DNA of 64,000 nucleotides from Euryarchaeota archaeon UBA558 (lineage in GTDB: Archaea; Thermoplasmatota; Poseidoniia; Poseidoniales; Thalassarchaeaceae). Shown piece by piece: positions 60,701 through 64,000 of the stretch. Numbering within the stretch: position 1 is the first letter of the stretch; each line of letters starts with the position of its first letter. The stretch is taken from the NCBI GenBank assembly GCA_002507175.1, contig DAZE01000017.1, forward strand, positions 102,732 through 166,731. Reading direction: 5' to 3'. The translations under genes and the position numbers were made by a program. The notes beneath the pieces are model-generated. The model ran no database searches. It was not told where the DNA came from and saw only the letters and a list, made by a program, of their open reading frames with translations.

Positions 60701-63700
60701 ATGGCCAACAGACCTCGGGTGGCGGCTTCTTCAGGATGTTCAACCACATCAGCCACGATGCGTCCGACACCTTCTCTGGCAAAGGAGTCACCCTGAGGCC
60801 CGGATCCACCGGCTCCTTCACCACCTGGTACTACACAGGGGACCTGCCCACAGGGCACTCGTTCAACTCAGACGGAAGAATCTCAGCATCTAACATCGCC
60901 TCCGTCGGCGACATCGAGGACTTGACGCTCACCCAACAGGTCGTCGTCGGCGGCAAGGCGTTCACCAAGTCCATCGACGTTCAGATCATCGTCGCGGACC
61001 AAGCCCCGGGGGCGATGTACGACACCGTGGGCAGGAACGGCTGGACGACGGGATCCTATGCGGACGGGTCCCCACACTACCAATTCGCGACCGACGCCTC
61101 GCTGGATGGGAGCAGCGACGCCTTCGACCTATGCAGCACCAACGTCGGTGCCCACAGCACCACCGCCAGCATCGAGCGGTCAGTGACCGTTCCCATCGGC
61201 ACCCAAGCCGACCTCCGCCTCGTCTGGGGCACCAGCTCCATGTCTGGGGACGATTTGGAGCTCTGGATCGATGGCGTCTACATCGCAACGAGGAACGGCG
61301 GCATGACCACGTCGAGCTACACCGTGACCGAGGGGGACCACACCCTCGAGGTCAGATACACGAAGAACTCGAACGGGAACTCCGGCAGGGACCAAGGCTG
61401 CGTCAGGGAGGCATCGCTGTTCATCAAGGGCACCAACACAAGGCTCTTCGAGGGGGCCGTATCCGTTTTCGACCCATCCCCCCTGGAGCTAACCAGGGGC
61501 ATTCCGATGGAGGACTTCGGGCCTCTGGAGATCACCAACCAAGAGCTGCTGGGGGAGTTCATTGTGGAGCCTTCACTGCCTGTGGCCCTCACTATCGACC
61601 AAGCGACGGGCGTGGTGTCCGGGACGCCTGCCGTCAACACCCATGCGCCATGGGACGACCTCGTCGCGCTCGCAGAGCCATACGTCCTGAAGGCATGCAA
61701 CGACTGGCACACGCAGCACCCCGGCTACAAGCCGGTCTGCAGCACGACCGACGTAGAGATACGAATCGCGGAGCCTGAGCCCGACTTCGAATACGGCAGC
61801 TCGAACGAGGTGGAGCTACCCAGGGACCTCTACGCAGAGGTGCTGCCGACCATCACCGGGGGCGACTCCTCCTCTTGGCATTTGGATGGCGACCTCCCAT
61901 TCGACCTTTCGTTCAATCCCATGACCGGGGCAATATTCGGCAACCCGTACCTCATCACAGCCCCGACCACAGTGACAGTGACGGCCGCCAACACCGGCGG
62001 CTCGAAGACGGTTGACGTGACGCTCTCGGTGGTGAGCGACGGCATAGGCGTCACCTTCCCGACACCCTCCATCCAACTGGTTCAGGGCAAGGAGATGCAG
62101 CCCTTCGCCGGCCAGACGGTCGGAGCACCCGTCCAGCTGTGGCTCATCTCGCCGAGCCTCCCCGACGGCCTCTCGTTCGGGGAGCTGAACGGAACCATCT
62201 GGGGCACACCAGAGTCCACGATGCCCATGACCCCGTACACCATCCAGGTCATCTCGGGCACCAGCAGTGACACCGCGACCCTCACGATCTCCGTCATCGT
62301 CGACACCGAGGGCGACAGGGACCTCGATGGCTGGAAGGACGAGATCGAGGCCATCTGCAACACCGACCCAGTGCTCTTCGAGAGCCGGCCGTCGGACATC
62401 GACGGGGATGGCATCTGCGACTTCCTGGACTCCGACACGGATGGCGACGGGGAGACCGACGAGCGGGAGGATCGCTGCGGCAGCGACCCAACAGACCCCG
62501 ATAGCCTGCCTCCCGATACCAACGAGAACGGCTTCTGCGACGCAGAGGAGGAGGACAAGGACAACGACGGCATCCTCGACTTCCTCGATGCATTCCCAAA
62601 TGACGCAGCAGCGAACAGGGACACCGATGGGGACGGCATGCCAGACGAGCTCATCGGCTCCTCGACTAGCACCCCGCCCCTCATCGAGGACACCGATGAC
62701 GATGGCGATGGGTGGGAGGACCTCGACGAGATCCTGTGCGGATCCAACCCCAAGCGGGCCTCTGACAGGCCCGCGGACATGGACCAAGACATGATCTGCG
62801 ACACGCAGGACGATGACATCGACGGCGACGGCTGGCTCAACGAGGTCGAAAGCGGCATCTGCGGGGGTAATGCACTGGATGCGAGCGTGACCCCAAGCGA
62901 CATCGACGGCGACATGGTCTGCGACCAGATCGACTCGGACATAGACGGCGACGGATGGTCGAACGAGGACGAGAACAAGACCGCATGTGGGCCGACCAAC
63001 ATCTACGACCCCAACGACACCCCGCCAGATGAGGATGGGGACGGGGTCTGCGACGGCGAGGACGTCAGCCCCACTGGAGTCGGCTTCAACAGCATCATGG
63101 ACTTCTGGTGGCTCTGTTGCATCCTCCTCCTATTGCTCCTCCTGCTGGCCCTCATACCCCTTATCAGGAACAGGGACAGGACCGGTCTCTCGCACCTCGC
63201 GGGCCCCGAGCCCGAGAACACCACCTCATCCCCTGGGTTCTTCGGGGGCAGCGGTACGCGATCCGATCCCTTCGTGCTAAAACCCTCAGAGGGGATCCCG
63301 GCCGGTGGGAGTGCATCCTCAGTTGAGACGATAACCGTGACAGGGATCGATCCCGACAACATAGTACCCGTGAGTGACAAGGCCGAGGGCACGAACGGGT
63401 TCAGGTTCAACCTGAGCAGCGATGAGCACCAGGAGAGCGACAACGACCTGCTGGTGCCCGACTCGAGTGGCAAGGTGACGTTTGGGTTCGAGTTCCACGA
63501 CCGGGTGGCGACCAGGGCAGGCGCGACCTACGAGGCTCGGTATAGAGTGGGGAGCGGCTCAGTCTACTTCCTCTGGCAAGTCACCGTCGACCCGGAGCCA
63601 GGATATGCGGCGACCGAGGAGGACATGGTCGCCATGCAGACGGAGCAGAGGAGGCTCGCAGAGGAGGCCGCAGCACGAAAGCAGGCGGAGAACGAGATTC

Positions 63701-64000
63701 TCCAAGCCAGGGCCGATGCCGAGAGGGCGAAGCTCGAGGCGGAGCAGGCGAGGCTCGAGGCCGAGAGGATCAAGGCAGAGGCCGCGGAAGCCGCAGCGCT
63801 CCAAAGGGAGCGGGAGGCGGCCATGGCTGCCGAGGAGGCCGCCGCGCAGGAGCGGCTCAATGCCATGGACGCAGAGCTCGAGGCCAAGAGGGCCGAGGAG
63901 AGGATCGAGGCAGAGCGCATGGAGGCGGAGGCCGTAGCAGCCGCAGCCGAGGCCAAGAGGCAGGAGGAGGCGCAGGCAGCCGCCGCAGCCGCCGCAGCCG
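51796..64000 (+). CDS. Giant cell-surface protein with RCC1 propellers, Asp-rich repeats and coiled-coil tail; incomplete at window edge
   Basis: At least 4,068 codons without a stop (checked at many points in frame 1, all open), still open at the right edge. It begins with a signal peptide (AILLSFLMVMLVQSTYF). Order: seven RCC1 repeats (to about 53230), a beta-propeller-like region of Val-Asp/His-rich repeats (about 53290-54370), an Asp-rich calcium-binding stretch, fourteen RCC1 repeats (about 54520-57370) with a beta-sandwich insert, Asp-rich repeats (about 57430-57760), further propeller-like and PIG/Ig-like domains (57780-62290; e.g. PLPTGLDIDPVTGAIQGTP), a second Asp-rich run (about 62290-63070), a membrane helix and an Ala/Glu-rich coiled coil. 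GC content is clearly higher than in the left part of the window. Function is unknown; adhesion or particle attachment is inferred from the domain types. Confidence 0.88.
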   Translation, partial: MQSGSALSRKKITLRNAKGPEQRGKAILLSFLMVMLVQSTYFSSYTAPELAESPTPADAHSSNNYRHLNESIFEVGLGHTCVVGHEATTPLGFGDRMKCWGIGDMGQLGIGNTQDMGDEAGEMGEDLPFVDTGVDLNIIEIALGEGHTCALFENGSAKCWGETTLIGIGYNDVDGFGDGYQETGEVLPYLPLPTGRTIQDIDAGQRHTCAILDNQDITCWGVNSQGQLGTGNTSLIGDSPDEIGDGLPIIAASHSTATSPPASLALGWDHTCVLFVDGTVTCWGSNAHGQLGIESTTTIGDQPGEMGDSLVQVALPSGRTATHITAGDGFTCALLDNSEVACWGKNDMGQMGIGTTSNQGDSVGEMGDSLSIVDLSYGALSVDAGRDHVCAIVAQSSGRVQCWGGNQAGQLGYGDTQNRGDGLNEMGSALQNVNLGSVAILAVSAGDQITCAMDLNKKVLCFGLNVRGQLGVGSTQYIGDDSQDMPPSETHIEIWESFEGSGCRAYLFPPFHPTFSGSTVDETSNDVGDDNDMQLLSDGCPVVSYADQENNDVKVAIFANGLWTVETPIPDTTSVLSTSVTVDNDDRVHVIATDPSYDTSSQDIVFSTKVAGRWVSTQLPQSANANLVDMVWTPDGLVATWSTGSKVTSMECPSSCHQASQWSEVFDQSYSGVTNLETTYNEVTDSVHVAFTISTMSGDVLRYLTTTATGVQTALVTSDSSTSATERGISLDSDFEGTLYLAYANASGDVTLSTCNPSTSSCVSASSWTSEGTGLSGSDIHLGVDRSRNPHIAANDAGSLVVSSKMDGSWTNTQVFNFESDWTSFAVDPYGRTWVAAHIGVSDDLWVFDAWGLGGNGLELDTDQDGFTGYDEHQCGTDPTDPSSVPADFDMDGRCDQIDDLVDLPAVGESSILAMGDSFGCAITTSDEVVCWGLNDQGQLGRPTTGNNAQIAGQVVGLPTSFRPLSVDAGHDHACAVGADGEVWCWGRNIEGQVGTGSSTTSEGPTKASMPGGTRALSVSAGDTHTCATLSNGRLACWGTGSSGQIGLIAGMPSGLDQGDFQYPFEADSRWDSTRGDVFSSTNQGVHSSTSGFHISTPINQFSGTLPYTVSYDYYVGSEYCCDKLHFGLSDEGSSLQSLQVHTNNRAWSTQTHSITSLSDMQLSWWFSKDGSANSYEDSGFVDNVVITDSNGAVVFSEDSWAPRTSTIQPSYVIMPTGSKVIEEVSAGTRHTCAVDSARQVLCWGYNGGSTTMTLGNHNHLAGNSTTPLYVTLQGSGSEVQETPGIRSISAGGDVTCGILDTGLATVCWGKGVNGVELLGASDAAIGGAYTDTGSTGDRHLSVSVGEQHACSVVESSVYCWGREGSGELGDGGPQSSDPPSPVEAQIGYGTPMEVVVGIDASCVVLRPSPASTDSRIGCWGESASGQMGSGALPDQTSGPDSEGRLVEFSVGSPVNVPLKTDVLRMGPSSPSMVAVGEDHTCFMSMLGLVKCTGHNGYGQLGVGHTTNFYPTPDQADWVQLGTNRTATMIDAGRFYTCALLHGGDVKCWGYNAFGQLGIGSTTTIGDQPAEMGNQLQAVSLGQPAIDVSTGRTHACAVLQDGTLKCWGRNNYGQLGLGHTQNMHTPQAVDLGPGMKALDVEAGYYNTCVIMTTGQVKCWGQGQYNLLGTSTNHIGDDGSETGGALPFVDLGTSRHATSLFLAETNACASMSDMTTLCWGQDSYGRHGTGGQTTIGNTPDLDGDGFSDEMGDAMVEVHMGTSHTSSTRVQASVFDPIVDVHGYLNTGCGITASGDIYCWGRGSEYQRGDHTGSHSNWAVSALGAPHSALTMSSGYLRNCAITTSSTILCWGYGYYRDFQLGTSNIASPTPVDVDLHSGDADLDGWLDLWDTDDDNDGYLDESDDFPFDACAHLDTDEDNRPDFLLGGCVSPLVEDLDDDGDSWSDLDEALCGTDPLDVRRTPGDPDGDGLCNALDLDDDGDGWPDEDEWACETRNNARYFQPHTSYVHNNADEYGAALGYHYGTLQMVRYQSSMQIYTFDQPTFSNSPLGPRSTDPAWSANYWPSALQHGDEMFLAGDDALHRIDFDASGAFTPVKLIERSGYGGSSYFASAAISHDGTAYLTDQYAFKVLDLESGAEDTIPLPLPSTNWGYRIATDSSGDLWSAYYLDTGDPATRGMYASQWNPDSSTWTSTLAFPTNINPNGYRQAQYAIDQSDNHHIAIMDSGVKHFTNAGGSWSMTHHATGTVDSRSAVSMAISDSNDVHLAWYDFADKDLMHSRGIGGTWYTSAVHDFDNDDSYPRSIDITLDDQGDPRIYALVDDATGDAAMIYYGSFADPSLDASSVPSDSNSDGTCDALSAAILDYGADITFEMGFESTFTPLYEGLLPTSISITPPLPTGLDIDPVTGAIQGTPLSPDTQGSTHTITTTSSNEVWFGQIEVRVLDAPPMIADRQSIQSYNDLEAKRDVSEVEYDSEGNKYQAGYRFMSNCGSLGQITKRAPDGTTLWCTSIESMGQIPGSSYHAFVQGMKVSPDGSLVVSIVKNGDLKVGIGHLTDPSQNLGVRYETYDSNMQSFAIMKLDPLTGAPIWVQTHNAISGGRGTVPVDGVHPIYLRSHIRDSMSIDGSGGITFSYVMYDDDGVITGYEDKTTQFAGHTLHTAPPCTTHSGATESHVRVGVIRLSTSGDLAWNVGLEPLNGTSCYHFHSSTFGPYGYHESGHTRAVVTAHPDGSASVAAPFHSNLSVGGVVVEPRASQTTGLAMARISSNGQVMWADSVSSTIDGVDAILTSNSGQWTSSDFSSLVSYDNGDMGAIFTDRACTPDYQETVPVLDFLGEEISPEGNCWLAAIRVDATGSVVWSRIIEGAGLYTNSGTLHSVLDVDETMRLLVEREQYTTNPSVLDAHPHLEFGAFRMIHIDNLGRISASSASYAGQMGSTYVDDLDVDPNGDTVWIGKTQSQKWGRQTASTTLNDGQQTSGGGFFRMFNHISHDASDTFSGKGVTLRPGSTGSFTTWYYTGDLPTGHSFNSDGRISASNIASVGDIEDLTLTQQVVVGGKAFTKSIDVQIIVADQAPGAMYDTVGRNGWTTGSYADGSPHYQFATDASLDGSSDAFDLCSTNVGAHSTTASIERSVTVPIGTQADLRLVWGTSSMSGDDLELWIDGVYIATRNGGMTTSSYTVTEGDHTLEVRYTKNSNGNSGRDQGCVREASLFIKGTNTRLFEGAVSVFDPSPLELTRGIPMEDFGPLEITNQELLGEFIVEPSLPVALTIDQATGVVSGTPAVNTHAPWDDLVALAEPYVLKACNDWHTQHPGYKPVCSTTDVEIRIAEPEPDFEYGSSNEVELPRDLYAEVLPTITGGDSSSWHLDGDLPFDLSFNPMTGAIFGNPYLITAPTTVTVTAANTGGSKTVDVTLSVVSDGIGVTFPTPSIQLVQGKEMQPFAGQTVGAPVQLWLISPSLPDGLSFGELNGTIWGTPESTMPMTPYTIQVISGTSSDTATLTISVIVDTEGDRDLDGWKDEIEAICNTDPVLFESRPSDIDGDGICDFLDSDTDGDGETDEREDRCGSDPTDPDSLPPDTNENGFCDAEEEDKDNDGILDFLDAFPNDAAANRDTDGDGMPDELIGSSTSTPPLIEDTDDDGDGWEDLDEILCGSNPKRASDRPADMDQDMICDTQDDDIDGDGWLNEVESGICGGNALDASVTPSDIDGDMVCDQIDSDIDGDGWSNEDENKTACGPTNIYDPNDTPPDEDGDGVCDGEDVSPTGVGFNSIMDFWWLCCILLLLLLLLALIPLIRNRDRTGLSHLAGPEPENTTSSPGFFGGSGTRSDPFVLKPSEGIPAGGSASSVETITVTGIDPDNIVPVSDKAEGTNGFRFNLSSDEHQESDNDLLVPDSSGKVTFGFEFHDRVATRAGATYEARYRVGSGSVYFLWQVTVDPEPGYAATEEDMVAMQTEQRRLAEEAAARKQAENEILQARADAERAKLEAEQARLEAERIKAEAAEAAALQREREAAMAAEEAAAQERLNAMDAELEAKRAEERIEAERMEAEAVAAAAEAKRQEEAQAAAAAAAA
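52018..53230 (+). repeat. RCC1-type repeat block 1 (7 repeats)
   Basis: Seven repeats of about 58-60 residues, each with a GxxHTCxL-type strand and a CWGxNxxGQLG turn. The CWG (or CFG) motifs fall near 52090, 52270, 52450, 52630, 52820, 53000 and 53175. Cysteines in the HTC and CWG motifs of each repeat could form one disulfide per blade in this extracellular protein. Seven is the number of blades in an RCC1 propeller. Confidence 0.82.
54520..57370 (+). repeat. RCC1-type repeat block 2 (14 repeats with one insert)
   Basis: Fourteen repeats by eye, with the CWG-type motif near 54590, 54750, 54905, 55515, 55715, 55875, 56053, 56268 (CTG), 56440, 56620, 56770, 56945, 57184 and 57340. Two propellers of seven fit. 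Between the third and fourth repeat, about 54960-55470, lies an extra domain. Repeats in this block are less uniform toward the end (KCTGHNGYGQLG, YCWGRGSEYQRG). Confidence 0.78.
54955..55470 (+). other. Beta-sandwich-like domain inserted between RCC1 blades of the giant protein
   Basis: About 170 residues that break the repeat pattern: FQYPFEADSRWDSTRGDVF, FSGTLPYTVSYDYYVGSEYCCDKLHFGL, WSTQTHSITSLSDMQLSWWF, SGFVDNVVITDSNGAVVF. The alternating aromatic strands and SGFVDNVVI ending resemble a lectin/concanavalin-type jelly roll found in surface proteins. Codon use is visibly more AT-rich than in the flanking repeats. Confidence 0.55.
57430..57765 (+). repeat. Asp-rich calcium-binding (thrombospondin type 3-like) stretch
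   Basis: Runs of DxDxDGxxD-type sequence inside the giant protein: GDADLDGWLDLWDTDDDNDGYLDESDDFPFD, then DLDDDGDSWSDLDEALCGTDPLD and DPDGDGLCNALDLDDDGDGWPDEDEWAC. This is the pattern of thrombospondin type 3 and similar repeats, which bind several calcium ions and stiffen when loaded. A shorter copy lies at about 54376-54490. Confidence 0.75.
62290..63075 (+). repeat. Second Asp-rich calcium-binding stretch next to the membrane segment
   Basis: About 260 residues rich in DxDGDGxxD units with paired cysteines (DIDGDGICDFLDSDTDGDGETDEREDRCGSDPTDPDS, ..., DEDGDGVCDGEDVSPTG). It begins after the last PIG-type domain and runs to within 30 bases of the membrane segment, so it probably forms a calcium-stiffened stalk holding the propeller region away from the cell. 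Confidence 0.78.
63103..63165 (+). other. Membrane segment of the giant protein
   Basis: FWWLCCILLLLLLLLALIPLI, followed by RNRDR. The hydrophobic run with Arg/Lys after it marks the cytoplasmic side on the C-terminal flank, so everything before it is outside and what follows is inside. Confidence 0.85.
63595..64000 (+). other. Ala/Glu/Arg-rich coiled coil at the C-terminal side of the giant protein
   Basis: From about EPGYAATEEDMVAMQTEQRRL onward the sequence is a long heptad-like helix (ERAKLEAEQARLEAERI, AALQREREAAMAAEE) to the edge, ending in QEEAQAAAAAAAA. It follows a roughly 140-residue region after the membrane helix (about 63166-63594), so on this topology it is cytoplasmic. TolA-like and myosin-like rods have similar composition. 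Confidence 0.72.

Noticed and set aside
61816..62787. 323-residue minus-strand frame opposite the giant protein
   Set aside because: It is a mirror of the Asp-rich repeats (GAC/GTC codons read as Val-rich sequence); no domain and the plus strand is clearly coding.
62082..63002. 306-residue Ser/Pro-rich minus-strand frame
   Set aside because: Also a shadow of the Asp-rich stalk; low-complexity Ser-rich product with no start signal.

Overview
The window looks like a chromosomal segment of an uncultured marine euryarchaeon, most likely of the Poseidoniia / Marine Group II type (Thermoplasmatota). This is inference, resting on three things. Information-processing genes are clearly archaeal: Orc1/Cdc6, PCNA, transcription factor S, Nop5 plus fibrillarin, Pelota, a TBP-like protein and an archaeal CoA-synthesis enzyme. 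Many metabolic genes look bacterial or eukaryote-like: class I aldolase, GlpX, CysJ-like reductase, IcmF, Fhs, Fpg, SMUG1. The right end holds a giant surface protein. Genes are tightly packed, many start codons are GTG or TTG, and several junctions are GTGA/TTGA/ATGA overlaps. No rRNA, CRISPR array or insertion sequence was seen; there is one tRNA.

Layout. 1-2.9 kb (minus): the N-terminal half of a BoxB-type diiron benzoyl-CoA epoxidase, an enoyl-CoA hydratase and a geranylgeranyl-reductase-like flavoprotein. 2.9-5.9 kb (plus): molybdopterin genes moaE and moaC, then glpX and class I fba (gluconeogenesis). 6-9 kb: a small wHTH protein, an AT-rich promoter region and an unrecognised 846-residue wHTH protein. 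9.0-9.4 kb: a gene-free stretch rich in inverted repeats. 9.4-13.3 kb: a fusion covering the last two steps of CoA synthesis, a membrane protein, orc1/cdc6 with an AT-rich gap that could be an origin, and an MBL-fold hydrolase. 13.4-20 kb: CysJ-like reductase, biotin carboxylase, a PfkB kinase, a membrane protein, a degenerate translational-GTPase relative and an acyl-CoA thioesterase.

20-29 kb: a coupled operon (unknown, TBP-like, TatD-like), tRNA-Gly, an ABC exporter, a mini FGE-like membrane protein, then PCNA and TFS (minus), Nop5-fibrillarin (C/D box RNP) and Fpg. 29-37 kb (minus): SDR, IcmF-type fused acyl-CoA mutase, LysE exporter, acyl-CoA synthetase, SMUG1 uracil glycosylase and YbaK. 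37-41 kb: a PAP2 phosphatase with an extra domain, then a three-gene cluster that reads as the two subunits of 2-aminophenol 1,6-dioxygenase plus 2-aminomuconate deaminase. 41-51.7 kb: SlyD-like FKBP, an amino-acid permease with a C-terminal EF-hand, a minus-strand run fhs-pelA-unknown-endonuclease-IV-like, AroE, MscS, an HTH_10 regulator and a second LysE.

51.8-64 kb: one reading frame of at least 4,068 codons, open at the right edge. It has a signal peptide and 21 RCC1-type repeats in blocks of 7 and 14 (three propellers' worth), other propeller-like and Ig-like (PIG) domains, Asp-rich calcium-binding stretches, a membrane segment and an Ala/Glu-rich coiled coil.

Taken together the genes describe a heterotroph that uses lipids, branched-chain acyl-CoAs and possibly aromatic or aminoaromatic compounds. 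BoxB and the aminophenol cluster are the most unexpected metabolic content; the giant RCC1 protein and the hairpin-rich gap at 9 kb are the most unexpected structures.
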